Shown: one piece after another, positions 23,193-35,400 of the stretch
Numbering within the stretch: position 1 is the stretch's first letter
How the letters are laid out: every line of letters starts with the position of its first letter
NCBI GenBank assembly: GCA_020465985.1
Contig: JAANYP010005918.1
Span: forward strand, 1 to 64,000
Direction of reading: 5' to 3'
Length of the DNA: 64,000 bases
Source: Centrapalus pauciflorus
Taxonomy: Eukaryota > Streptophyta > Magnoliopsida > Asterales > Asteraceae
Position numbers and translations under genes: made by a program
Notes under the pieces: generated by a model
Told to the model about the DNA's origin: nothing
Databases searched by the model: none
What the model saw: only the letters and a program-made list of their open reading frames with translations

Positions 23193-23344
23193 CTAGGCTC
23201 CTTTAATTAAGTCTTACAACTTGGCAACTTTGGCCCATTGACTATTACAAAGAAACAAACTACATGGAAATTAAATATAAGACAAAATACAAAGACAATA
23301 ATTATTACAAAACAACTCCTATGATCGAAATAATATATCTAACA
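23193..23344 (-). repeat. Truncated 3' LTR of Copia A
   Basis: It matches 37210-37357 of the 5' LTR except for a 4-bp indel (CCCATTGAC against CCGAC) and a few substitutions. The first 193 bp of the LTR are missing because Gypsy C abuts at 23193. Confidence 0.9.
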
Positions 23345-23357
23345 ATCTCCCCCTTTT
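23345..23357 (-). other. Polypurine tract of Copia A
   Basis: The minus strand reads AAAAGGGGGAGAT immediately before the LTR start TGTTAG. It begins 3 bp after the env-like stop codon (23361-23363). A PPT-like copy (AAGGGGGAGT) also lies at 28481-28490, after pol. Confidence 0.85.
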
Positions 23358-23360
23358 CGA

Positions 23361-26300
23361 TCATTTAGGAGGTCCTGGAACTCTGGCGTGGTCCGTTGAT
23401 TCTCGGAGTCCAAGGATGACGTCGAAGCGTCTGGTCACTTGTCTCGTATGTAGCCGTTCGTTCAGAAAGTCTATGTCGCTGAGTGTATCCTGTATCTCCT
23501 TTGGTGAGCATCTTTGTTCAGGATCTGGTTGAGCATCATAATCTTGTACTTTCTTTGTAAGAGCAGCTCGAACCAATCGAAGTGTACCATCAGAGTAGCA
23601 AGGAAGATCCTCAAAGCGCATATACCTTTTGTAGCCCTTGTAGTTAACAAAAATGACACCCGGATCTCCAGAAAGTACAACTCTGTAAGCCGGGTGGTGG
23701 GCTAGGAGAAAACTATCCTGTTTCGGTGCTCGTAGGCCCACCTTAACCATAGCACTCTCGATCGCCATCTGGAAGTCTCTTAGGCACATTATGATCGATC
23801 GGCGGTTCATGCTTCGTACTAGGGCACCTACAGCGGTCATGTGGGTTAGACGTTTTCTGATGCGGTGTTTCAAACTGTTGTGAAGGAACTCAACGTCATC
23901 CGCTCTTATGAAGTCCAGGTCATATTCGAAGATGTCATCTCCCGTCCCATCTTCTCTTTCTACTTGGTAGGAGGGATAGAAGACTCTGGCTCTTTTGCAC
24001 ATGGTGATTGTTTTGAGCTTCTTAATCTTTGATTTTGACACCTTTGACCTTCTTTCCCGGAGCATCAGTTGGTAGTATTCTGCCTGTTCAGCTTTGGAGA
24101 CATTTGTAAGTTCCATGAGTAGGCGTCTGCTGAAGGATCCAGGCTTCTTTCTGAATACCATCTTGAATCTTTCTTCTAGATATGGATTCTGAAACCGCTC
24201 CGGGGGAAATTTCTGCAGGAATTATTTAAGGCCTTGAACGGGGGGTTCTTCGATTTCGTCCTTTTTAGCTTCAAGAAGCTTTATGATAGTCCCCCGCCGT
24301 TCTTGTCGTATTTTTTCCTTTTCTTCCTGAGTCAGAGTTTGAACCTTTCCTTTTGTATAGTGGTCCACCTAGAATAAATCATCTTTTCTATAAACGCCAG
24401 GGCCCTCCGGGGTTTCATCGAAGCAATCGACCCTTTTTGTTTGGGAGGGACCTGGAAGTTGGATTTGTTGGACTGGAGGAGGGCTTGGGGATCTTGGAGG
24501 GCTAAGGATAATATGGGATTCTTTTAATGACTGGGGAGCTTGGATGGATGAAAGGATTTCTTCTTGATGGGCTGGAGGTGGTGAATTCAGGAAATCAAAG
24601 GAAGAGGATGAGGATTTTTTCGATGGAGATTCAGGTTCAGGCTTAGGAATTAATAAGGGTTCGTTGTCCTCGTTATCGGAATCTGAATCAGAGACCAAGA
24701 TGATTTCAACTTTCTCGTGAGGTTCCTCGAATTCTACCATAGCTGTCATCGGATCCAGTGGAGCTGGACCCTCGACCATGGGCTCGTCTTCTATTAAGAG
24801 ATATTCCTGAGCCTCCTGACTCTTTTCCCTTAACCCCTGAAATTCTGACCCCTCAGTGGTCTCTGCTCCCCCTATACCCAACATGGGGTCCTCAAACTGA
24901 ATCTTTCGCCTCTTTTCCCCCTCATGACGATCAGGGTCGTCCTGATCGTCATGTTTCCTTTTTGGTGCCTCTACTTGAGTGCGGCACTGGAGTTATATAA
25001 CAGCCGACTCTAGGCGATCCATTCGTGAATCAGCTGTTCCTGGACTTGCAGAATGAGGCGGTTAAGTGCATCTATTTTGTCCGACAGCTCCGAGATCTGA
25101 TGTTGAACTGAATGGGAACATGGTGGGGGGCCAGCTTCGGAAGCGACACCCTTACCCTTGATTAGTGAGAGTAGGGCGGTGTGACGTTCCTCGGCGGCTT
25201 CCCTTTGGGCGTCCAGGTCAGCCCGGGTAATCACGCCGGCAGCACGTAAAGCTGCCGTTAGCATCTCCAGATTGATTGGGAGATCGCCGGAAGTGGCTGG
25301 CGTTGATGGAGCCACTTCCGGTCTTCCTTCCGTCATCTCTGGCTCCTGAATAGGATGCGCAGATCCGGAAGTTTGAGGAGCCGCCACGAAGGCAGCTCTT
25401 GGGGATGCCACGGAGGCATCGTGCTGTGTCTGTGTTATGGGGGATGGAATCGTGATGGAATGAAGGGCGGTCACTTGGGGAGGAGTGTGACCTCTTTCAA
25501 CACCGCCACTCTCCGAATGAGAGGGCGATGGAGTATGTGGTAGAACCCCGTGGAATGAAGTGGTTTCCCTTTGAGGGGAAACCAAGTGGGTGGTGGGGGT
25601 GAGTTCGACCGTTGGACGGACGGTCTTATAGAGAGGAGTCCGGCTTATAGGGCTTAGTTCACCCTCAGATTGTATCTCCCTCGCTCTCACGACAGAGACG
25701 GTTCTTTCTGAATCCGCCGTCTCTGCCGTCTCACCTCCTGCTTCCTCCCTTACAATCACAGTTTCCCCCTCACCCATACCCAGAGGTTGCTGAACATCCA
25801 CCCTAACTCCCTCATGCTCACTCACACTTGCCTCACCTTCGGATTGGCTAGTCTCAGACGATTATGACTGAGACTCATCCGGATAACTCTCCTTGATATA
25901 TGCCCTTACCCGCTCCATGCCCCTTGACCTCATTAGTAGAGACAGAGGTATTTTCATTACTAGCACTGTCGGCGCCCCCTTTGGCAGAGTTAACTTCTGA
26001 ATCGCCACTGTGGGGTAGACGTCTGCCTCCGGACGCTCATGAATATCATCATCTTGGTCCATTGCGTACTGTATAATGAGCTGTAGAAATCGTTGTAGAG
26101 GAATATACTTTCTGCCTTTCTTTGTGCTCCTCTCTACATGGACTCTTTGTAATTCTTCAAATAAGAATGCAGCATAGTCCACATGTCGGTCAAAGGCAAA
26201 GCCTGTGAACATGGCTAGTACCTGGGCCGACGCTGAGTCATGTCCGGAATGCTTGGCGGTGAAGCATTTGTTAAGCACATCAAATAGTATCCGCCAGTGG

Positions 26301-26797
26301 GATTGAAGGTTCTTTGTGCGGAAGTCTGATGGTTTAGAAAGAGGACTGTCATAACCCAGAGTTTGAATCTCAGCTAGGGTTTCAGTGACGGATGGGTTTG
26401 GATCGAAAAATTCGAGGGTGGGAAGGCAGAATTCAGCGGGAAGGTGAAGGATGTGGCGGATGGCAGGTATAGTGACTTTGACTGGAACGCAGTCCATTGT
26501 GGATGTGAAATGAGGTTCGGGGTCAGACACATATTTCAGCCTATTCCAGAATTGTTGGAGATAGATCTGGGGAACACCTATGGCGGTGGATAAGGCATAG
26601 TAGATGGGATGGCGAGTGAGGATGTCGAATGCTAAGGTTTGGGGTTCTTTAGTGAGGATGGAAACGTCGAGTTGCCAGTTATGTGGAATAAACTTGACAA
26701 ACTCGGCGCTGGGTAGGATGGATTCTTCTGGGAGTTGGGCGTTGTTGTTTGGGATGGGGGAATGGGGTACGGTGAGAATAACTGCGGGTTCCATCAT
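23361..26797 (-). pseudogene. Env-position ORF of Copia A
   Basis: The start is ATG 26797, directly after a splice-acceptor consensus. The frame holds to 25010 with one TAA near 25862. It shifts by one base near 25010 and continues to 23361 with further stops, including near 24369. The N-terminal module (residues 1-310) has HPIYYA, GVPQIYLQQFW at about 75-84 and ILHLP at 116-120, matching in order and spacing the env-like protein of element B. The middle is Pro/Ser/Thr-rich and acidic. A basic pair (KRKHDD and EKRRK, near 24900-24970) resembles a nuclear-localisation signal. The last about 100 residues hold GVIFVNYKGYKRY-RFEDLP, again shared with B. I see no signal peptide, transmembrane helix or cysteine-rich ectodomain, so 'envelope' describes position only. 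Function is unknown. Confidence 0.75.
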
Positions 26798-26820
26798 CCT
26801 GCAAAGTGCAACAGAGTTAG
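26798..26820 (-). promoter_or_regulatory. Candidate splice acceptor before the env-like ATG (Copia A)
   Basis: The minus strand has branch-point consensus CTAACTC, then a pyrimidine-rich TTGCACTTTGCAG, and the exon starts at 26798, one base before ATG. Element E has the same arrangement at 63821-63843. Confidence 0.65.
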
Positions 26821-27886
26821 AATAATAAGACTTGAAAATGATAAGGCATTGATGTGAAGTCTAGATGAGTGTGAAATAGAAACTGTCTGATCTGTTTAGC
26901 ATCGGGTCTTTATTAGTAGAATAAAATTCTACTAATAAAGTCCAAAGTCAATCGTTAAGAGATCGATGTTAGATAAGACCTTTTCACTCAAACACTAATC
27001 CTAACACTAATCAATGGTGCACTGTGATGAAAATATTTTTGTTATTTTTTTTTGAATAAAAATGCAAAAATGGAAAAATGAAAAAATTTTAAAAAAATGC
27101 TAAGTGTTGAATTTCGGATGGTCCTAATTCGGATGAACAGTGTCACCGAATTCGGATCTGACCGAAATCCGGATGATGCATGAATGGTTAGAGGGGGTCT
27201 GAATTCGGATGAGGTGACAATAAGGACCAAATTTGGATAATGGTCCGAAATGCATCGCATGGAAAGAATGCTGGTCCGAATTCTGATGGAATCATGAAGT
27301 TGATCCGAATTCGGATGGGGACCGAATTTGAAGTAAGCAATGATATGGAACGGACTTGATTTCGGATGGTATCCAGAATTCGGATGGGAACCGAATTCGG
27401 ATATCATCCGAATTCGGATGAACAGTAGCAAACTTTCTTAGACTAGATTGAAAGTGTTGAAATGTTTTTGCGTTACAAAGATGGTCCGAATTCGGATCAA
27501 CAATGGTCATCCGAGTTCGGATGGACTGTGGTCCGAATTAGGATTTTGAACTTTGAAAATTGTGAAAATTAGTCTAAGTGGGGGCATCCGAATTCGGTTG
27601 ATGGTCCGAATTCGGATCTACAGTGGACATCCGAATTGCATGTGTGCAGTTAATGTGTTCATGCAAAAATTAAACGTGAACAGTGAAATGTGACGAAAAT
27701 GCATGAAATTAAAGATCCTATACTACAATCACATAATGAACATTTTATCTAACTACAAATAAGTGAAACTAACACATTAAACAACCTAAAACTAAGAAAA
27801 ACCGAGAAGAAAAACTAAGAAAAAAGGAAGAATCAAACACACAATATAAGACATTAAAAGCTAGAATAAAGTTTAAATGATGTTAC
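26799..27886 (-). other. Candidate 1088-bp intron with CCGAATTCGG palindromes (Copia A)
   Basis: It is bounded by AAG|GTAACA (donor) and TGCAG|GA (acceptor). It has no coding potential. It contains about seven exact CCGAATTCGG palindromes plus near copies in 27110-27640, separated by 20-60 bp, and is otherwise AT-rich. The matching stretch in element E is about 1103 bp after subtraction of the nested element B. Confidence 0.5.
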
Positions 27887-27893
27887 CTTGAAG
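27881..27893 (-). promoter_or_regulatory. Candidate splice donor of the env-like transcript (Copia A)
   Basis: The minus strand reads CTTCAAG|GTAACA, with the exon ending at 27887. It lies about 165 bp downstream of the TATA-type box. The exon upstream is CT-rich (TTTTCTCTCTTCTTCCTCC). Element E has CTACCAG|GTAACTT at the same distance from its TATA box. Confidence 0.6.
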
Positions 27894-28050
27894 TGCCGAA
27901 GATGAATGATGCAAGAAAAATGGAAGAAGATGGTGGTCCAAAAGCTTTGAATCGGCTTTAATGGTGGTGTTGGCGGTGGGAGACGACGGGAAGGAAGGAG
28001 GAAGAAGAGAGAAAATATCTTGGGAGTGAAGATATTGACCGGTTGACTAG

Positions 28051-28059
28051 CTATTTAAA
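28051..28059 (-). promoter_or_regulatory. TATA-type box for the env-like unit (Copia A)
   Basis: TTTAAATAG on the minus strand is preceded by a CCCGACCCGACCCG block. In element E the equivalent block is followed by TATATAAATAG. Spacing to the splice donor is nearly the same in both. Confidence 0.55.
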
Positions 28060-28781
28060 GTCGACCGGGTCGGGTCGGGTTAGAGGATCCGCGCCCAAAT
28101 CAGGAAGATTGGGCCGCCGGATATTTTCAAACCACCACACACAATAACAACAAAACATAATAATATTGGGCCTTACTTAAAAAATTTGAAACAAAAGTTT
28201 AGCCCAATTTATAACATCTTTTTGAGTTTTTCTTTGAGACAACAAAATAAAATATTTTTGGTATTTTCTTTTAGTATTTAAATTAAAATAAAAACAAATA
28301 AAGTAAACTAAAATCTTTTTGGCTTTTTGATAAATTTGAAAGTTAAAATCTTTTTGTGATTTTCTGACCTATTAAATTAAACTTAAAAATTAAATAAAAA
28401 TATGACCAACCTAAAATTTAAAATTAACTACTAAAATTTAAAGAGAAACAAAGAATTATAAAATTTAAAATCCTAACTATACTCCCCCTTAAATGAATAC
28501 CAGTTCTTTTCCTTTTCTTTTTCAGATTTAAACTTGACAACCCTTTTTAGCCTTACAAACACAGACAAACCTGGATATTGTTTACATCCCACTCCGTGAT
28601 GAACAATTCACACAGCAATTTGTCAGGATCATTAATTATTAAAAATATACGCAGATAAGGAAATATTTAGTTTCAATTTTGTGACACAATCCTTAAAATT
28701 TAAATAACAGATATTTTCTAAAATAAAGGAATGTCAATCATGATAGATTGAAATAGAATTATTTAAGACAATATCTGATAT
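28060..28781 (-). other. Spacer between pol and env-like promoter (Copia A)
   Basis: AT-rich non-coding sequence. The only recognisable features are a PPT-like AAGGGGGAGT (minus strand) at 28481-28490 and the GACCCG-rich block near 28060-28080. Extra PPT copies after pol are a known Sirevirus trait. Confidence 0.5.
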
Positions 28782-31700
28782 TTAATTGGAAGGTGGATTC
28801 AACATGCCGATATGGGATACTAAAAACTGAAAACGAGGTTCGTCTAAAGCTTTAGTAAATATATCCGCAAGTTGGTATTCTGTGCCAACAAAATACAACT
28901 CAATGGTTCCCTTTTCTACGTGATCTTTAATAAAATGATACCTGATATCTATTTGTTTTGTTCGAGAGTGCTGCACGGGATTGCAAGAGATGGAAATTGC
29001 ACTTCGAGAATAACAGTAAATTGGGATATTGGTGAGTGAGAATCCATAATCGCGTAATTGTGTTCTCATCCACAGCACTTGAGAGCAACAGCTTGCAGCT
29101 GCTACATACTCAGCCTCAGCTGTAGATGTGGAAACACAATTCTGCTTTTTGGAAGACCAACTCACCGGTCTATCACCTAAGAACTGTATTCCTCCCGACG
29201 TGCTCTTTCTGTCAACTCTACAACCTGCAAAATCAGCATTTGAAAATGCGGTAAGATCAAAATCGGTTCCCTTTGGATACCATAGACCAAGTTCGGGTGT
29301 ACCCTTAAGATAACGAAAAATGCGTTTTACCGCAGTTAGGTGTGATTCTTTTGGGTCGGCCTGAAATCTAGCACTCAGACATGTTGAAAACATTATATCC
29401 GGCCTACTGGCAGTCAAGTATAGTAAGGATCCTATTATTCCTCTGTAAGTTGTACTATCGACACTTTTCCCGGAAGGATCGGTGTCTAACTTACAGTTGG
29501 AGGCCATGGGAGTTGCGATACTCGTGCAAGAGTCAAACTTATACTTCTTGAGAATGTCAAGAGTATATTTCGACTGGTTCACAAAAATCTCATCCTCAAG
29601 TTGTTTGACTTGTAATCCGAGGAAAAAGTTCATTTCCCCCATCATACTCATCTCAAACCTGGACTCCATTAGGGCTGAAAAATCCTTACAAAAATTACTG
29701 TCAGTAGATCCAAATATAGTATCGTCGACATAAATTTGTACTAGCATTATATGTGGGCCTTCCCTTTTAGTGAACAGAGTTGTGTCCACCACACCTTTAT
29801 AGAAACCGGCAAAAATAAGGAAATTTGAAAGACTATCATACCATGCTTGAGGTGCTTGTTTTAAACATAGAGGGCTTTATCTAGCACATAAACATGGTCG
29901 GGTTTATGTGCATCAACAAAGCCTTGTGGTTGTTCAACGTAGACCTCCTCGTTAAGTTCACCGTTTAGAAAGGCAGTCTTGACGTCCATTTGGTACACTT
30001 TGAAGTCTTTGTGTGCCGCGTACGCCAAGAAGATTCTGATTGCTTTGATCCGTGCAACTGGAGCGAAGGTGTCTTCATAATCTATCCCTTCTTGTTGTCG
30101 GTAGCCTTTGGCAACAAGTCTTGCTTTATTCCTTATCACAATGCCGTTCTCATCTCGTTTGTTCTTAAAGATCCACTTTGTTCCGATGACTGTACGGTCT
30201 TTTGGTTTGGGAACTAACCGCCATACTCTTAGCTGTTCAAACTGGTTGAGTTCCTCTTGCATTGAAACTATCCAATCTGGATCTGTCAGGGCTTCATCCA
30301 CACGAGCGGGCTCTATCATACTCAAGAATGATGCGAAGAGGCATTCATTAGCAGATGCCCTACGAGTTTGGACTCCTGTTGATACATCACCAATGATTTG
30401 ATCTGTTGGGTGACTTCGGGTCCATTTAATCTCGTGTGGAAGGGGTGCTCGGGATGGAACCTCTGTGGTTAATGTGGGGATGGATGACGATTCATGGTCA
30501 TTGGTTTCAAATGATGGTACCACTGGTTCAGGTTCGATTCCCGAGTGTTCAGGTGAAGGAAGAATTGTTGGTATTATATGTGAGGGTATTATAGGAGTAG
30601 ATTCACCTGCGGATGTGTCGGTGGATGATGTAGATGGATGAGGGTATGTTGATGAAGATGGAGCGGAGAAACTTTGAGGCGCAGTTGAACTGGAAGGATC
30701 ACCTACATTATTGACAACATTAGAAACACTACCGTTAGGACCGAAAAATTCAACATAAAAAGGATCAAATAAATTAAGCAAATCAGAAGAAGAAAAAGAA
30801 ATGGGGTTATTGGAAGAGTCTCCAGGCATTTGAGTAATGTGTGGTCCTGATTGATCAACTTCGGGTGCCAGTTCAGCCAACTCATCAAATGTGACGTGCA
30901 CACTTTCATTGACTGTTCTGGTTCGGGTATTGAATGCGCGATACGCCTTCGAGTTGGATGAGTATCCAATGAAGATCGCTTCATCCGCCTTTTCGTTAAA
31001 TTTCCCGAGGTTGTCTTTGTCGTTCAGCACATAGCACCTGCAACCAAATACACGTAAGTACTTGATAAATGGTACTTTATTCAAAAAGAGTTGGTAAGGA
31101 GTTTTGTTAAAGCGCTTATGGATAATGGAGCGATTTTGTGTGTAACATGCTCTTGATACGGCTTCGGCCCACAAGAACGGAGGTAGCTTCGAGTATGTGA
31201 GCATTGTACGAGCGGCTTCCACAAGCGTACGGTTACGCCTTTCCACGACCCCGTTTTATTGAGGTGTTCGAGCAGCAGAGTATTGATGCTGAATACCTTT
31301 GGATCGAAGGAAGCCCTCAACTACCGAGTTCTTGAACTTCGTGCCGTTATCTGATCTGATTGATTGCACTGACAGCTGCTGTTGAGTCTCGACACTCTTG
31401 ATAAAATCAATGATTTCTTGAGTTGTCTCGTCCTTGGAACGCAAGAACCTGACCCAGGTATATCGAGAATAATCATCAACGATAACCAACACATATCGTT
31501 TTCCATTTATGCTTTGAGTCCTCATCGGTCCGCATAAATCCATATGAAGTAACTCCAATACTCTTTTTGTTGATGGTTCGGGCTTTGGTTTGTGAGATGA
31601 TCGTTTCATTTTTCCTTTCTCACAAGCTCCACACAGATGGTCCTTTTCGTATTGCAATTCAGGAAGACCTTTAACCAATTGTTTCGCAGCAAGCTTGTTG

Positions 31701-32143
31701 ATATTATCAAAATTCAAATGGGATAATCTTCGATGCCACAACCAAGAGTCTTTTGAAGAGGCTTTTGATAGTAGGCAAATGTTATCCTTCACTATTAGCT
31801 TAGCTACGTCAATGGTGTAGAGGTTAGAGTTTCGGGAACCTGTTAGGATTTCTTTTCCATCCATGCTCTTAACACTGCAGTTCTTAGCCCTAAACGTTAC
31901 CTCTAGTCCTTTGTCGCAGAGCTGTCCTATACTAAAAAGATTATGTGATAACCCCTCAACATAGTCAACATCCTTGATGACCAGATTATTTAGAACTAAG
32001 TCCCCGTATCCTTTGATGTGAGCCTGATGGTTGTTCCCGAATTTCACAGTTCCGCAATACTGTTCAACAACGTTGGACAGCAATTCTCTTCTTCCAGTCA
32101 TGTGCTTGGAGCAACCCGAATCCATATACCAAATGGACTTAGC
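28782..32143 (-). pseudogene. pol: Pol of Copia A (protease, integrase, RT, RNase H)
   Basis: Aspartic protease: WYMDSGCSKHMTG near 32100-32135. GAG pre-integrase and HHCC zinc finger: LWHRRLSHLN and LCGACEKGK, 31610-31760. Integrase core: HMDLCGP and SDNGTKF, 31340-31550. The NGVVERRNRT helix follows a nonsense TAA at about 31256, where Copia integrases have Gln. RT begins about 30240 (IGTKWIFKNK, NKARLVAKGY, QMDVKTAFLNG) and has YVDDTIFGS at about 29710-29740. RNase H has SNADFAGCRVDRKS and TAEAEYVAA. One G is missing at about 29861 (LYG to LY-), shifting the frame. The last stop is at 28782. It would copy and integrate the element if intact. Confidence 0.9.
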
Positions 32144-32422
32144 CTGAAAAACACATAAATTCATATAATGAAAAACTATATGCATTCAAACACATCCATT
32201 TTTAATTCACAATCAAACCGTGTTCTGAACCGAGATGTTCAGAAAACATGATGGGTTAAGACCGGGTCCTGGGCTGTGTGCACAGAAGCCAAACGTGTCG
32301 GTTTAAGCACAACCGACAAGCAAAAGAACGGGTCCTAGTCTAAGGTAACTAGAAGCCATTTCTTTGAAGCACGGGTCTTGATCAGAAGTAACCAAGAACC
32401 ATCTGCATTAAGATCACACAAC
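32144..32422 (-). other. Candidate intron at the gag/pol boundary (Copia A)
   Basis: The donor is AAG|GTTGTG (intron from 32422) or GTT|GTGTGA (from 32419). The acceptor is TGTGTTTTTTCAG|GCT at 32144. Both choices join phase 0 to phase 0 and are multiples of three, so gag and protease would be in one frame after removal. Unspliced RNA meets TGA at 32414-32416 at once and makes Gag only. The segment is T-rich with an A-containing branch region and shows no coding conservation that I can see. The alternative is plain decay of a former coding linker. Confidence 0.4.
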
Positions 32423-35400
32423 CTTGGGTACCCACCTCAATATGGGTCCCTTTTTGTTAGGATTTCCAGTTTTATATGGCACGTGTACAGTTTTAGAATC
32501 CCAATTAGCATTTGTGTGTGGTCCGAATGCACAACCCTTTGGAATCCATTGAAGATTGGATTTATTGGGTTTTGGAACCTTAGGCGCTGAAATTGCCTTT
32601 GGTTTTTGTCTGTTTGAGACCTTTTTGACCGTTGCTTTGGTTTTGGGCCTTGGCAACGGACACATCTCAATTTTGTTTGTGGCCGATGATGCACTATTTT
32701 TTGTTTTCTTTTTCCGAATACGTTTAACAGGATATGGTACGAAAGCATTCATTTCAGGAACCTGTCGTCTATATCGAGTTGGACACAGATTATATAAATC
32801 ACTGAAAGAGTACTTTAACGGAACAGCAGAATTCGGTACAACATTACAGACATTGTCACACACATTGTTACATAAATTGTCTTTAGAGATTACAGACATC
32901 CTATCTCTAGTAACAAATTCATTTGGCATTAAAGCCTTCTTCACAAAAAAACTTGTAAAATCCTGCATGGTGGTTTTTGGGACTCTCCTTATATGATCTG
33001 TAGGAACAAAACGATTAGAGTCAGTAAGCATGGAAGATTTAGACTTGACAGACTTTTCTTTTTGGTGGTGAGTTGGTTTCTTAAAAGACTTGGATTTAAT
33101 CTGAGTCTTATTAGGAACCTCATTTTTGAAAACTTTTGAACACTCACCTTTGAAAATGACAGAAGAAGTTTCAGCTTTAGCCTTACCTTTATCTAATTAC
33201 ATACATGGAATGTTTATGGAATGAGAAAGTGTTTGTTCTTTTGAAAGATCTTTCAATTTTTGTGAAACCATTTCAAAATTTTCTCTGTAGATAGTAACTT
33301 CCACAGATTGTTGAAAAGATTGATTTACCAATTCTTCTACTCTCTTAAGAAGAGCATCTTGAAGATCAAGTGCTTTCTCTTGAGACGACTTCAATTCCTT
33401 TTCTAAAACAGTGATTTGTTGTTGAAGAACTTTTGCAGGAATATAAAGTTGAGGAGTTGATTTTACGGTTTCGGTTTTCAATTCAGCTTCTGAATAAGTT
33501 GACCAGAGATCTTCCTCTAAAGTGGGTACTCTAGAAGAATAACTCTCGTTAAGTTCTTCATATTGAAAAGAAATTTCTTTATCTTTACGAGCAACACGTT
33601 TCTCATTTTCTTAGATTAAAACTTCTTTTGATGACTCAAAAAAGAAAGATTTTAGACCGGCTCCCATATAATTCATGTCATAAAATACAGGTAAAACATT
33701 TTGTGCTTTTTCCAAATATTTAGGATTTTTAAAACCAATTCCTTGTTTAGAATGGTAAAACCTAGTTTCTTTGGGCTGATTTAAATAGATAGTTTGTTCT
33801 GTTTGACCCCTTTTCAAAAATGCATCGTCAAGGGTCTTTATTCTTGAGTACAAACTTATCCTTTCTTCTTCAATCATTTTGTATTTTTCTAAACTGTCTA
33901 TATTTTCCATATTTACCACATCTAACTGTTTTGTAAGAACATAAATTTCTTCTTTTAGAGAGAGTTTTTCTTTTGAAAGCGTGTCCATGCAAGATTCAAG
34001 ATATAGATTCCTATCCTGAACATCTACTTTTTCTATTAACATCTGTTTTATAACATTATGATTAGTTAACCACTTTGAATGATATAATTCAGATGATTCT
34101 TTCAGAGTTTGAGCTTGATGATCAGCCTGTACACACCTTGCAGTTTCAGCATTTAATCTATCTTGTAGATCAAGTATTTGTGTGTGCAGTGTACATTCAT
34201 TATCTACAAATAATTTATTTACATGTGCAGGAATGTAACAGGAATATACCTCATTGGACTCAGAACCGGATGTGGAGCATTCGGGATCGTTGGTTGTAGC
34301 CAACAGACATGCTGGTGGATTTTTCAGTGTCTCCCCCTCAGCAGCATGATCTGAATTGTCAGCAGTGGAATCAGCACAGTTCTCCAATCCTATACGATCA
34401 ACCATGTAACAATTCTTGCCCTTGTCATCTTCGTCTTCAGAATCTTCAACATCCCAGTAGTCCTCCTGGGCGACGAGGGCTAAGTCATCCGTTCTCTTCT
34501 TGGCTGCCTCGAGCTTTCTCTCGTAGTACGCGACGTCTCTGTTGAAATTGTTCTTGCATTCCCTAGCAAAGTGGCCCGGTTTGCCACACTTGTAGCAGAG
34601 ACGTTCATCCGCGGCCTTTGGCTCATCTGCTCTCGACCTTTCCTCTCTTCTTTCCGTCGGCCTCTTATCGGCCCGGCGATGCTCTCGGCTGTCATCACGC
34701 CTCCTGTCCCTTCTTTCGGGCTCTCTTCTCTCATCCCTGCGGTCATCCCGACGATCATCCCTTCGATCGTCCCGCCTGTCGTCCCTGCGATCATCACGCC
34801 TATCATCTCGCCTTTCATAACGGCGATCATCTCGATAGTCGTCTATCGTCGTATCTGCGATCATCCCTATCATCCCTTAGGTAGTCATCGCGTCGGTCAT
34901 CCCTTCTGTCATCTGAGTACCTCCGTGGACCGGTGTCATAACGGAGTTGATTGTTAGTCTTGTTGGAGAACCGTCGCTGTTGGAGACGGTTGGTCCACAA
35001 TGCTATCTGTTCCTGTATCGAAGCTTCTTCCTCATCATAGACCTCACGCGGAGGAGAAGCATACCTGTACTGAGACGACGAAGAACCTGGAGCAAAGGGT
35101 GGTGTCGGAATCTGCGTATTGGTGATCAAGGCTAGTGAATCATTTGGTTTCAACCCTGTGTTGGCTGATAGTAGAAGAGAGGCCAATTGATTTGCCATCA
35201 GCTTTTGTTGATCCACATCCCCTTGATATTTCTTGAGCTCCTTAAAGACGACATTAATTGATACCTTAGGAATGTTCAGGACTCTTTTCGTGGCCCGACA
35301 TGCAAGCTGCCACTCGGGGGCTAAGGCGGCAAAGAATTGGATGTTCATATCATCCCTATCCTTCTTGATGTGCAGTTTGTTTAACTCGTTAAGGACTGCA

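Noticed and set aside
27042..27431. 129-codon frame with Arg-Ile/Phe-Gly-Ser repeats before the env-like ORF
   Set aside because: Same cause: palindromic repeats in the candidate intron read as codons.
34571..34957. Plus-strand frames of 78-128 codons over 34309-34957
   Set aside because: Antisense of the Arg/Asp repeat and zinc-knuckle region of A gag, a low-complexity artefact.
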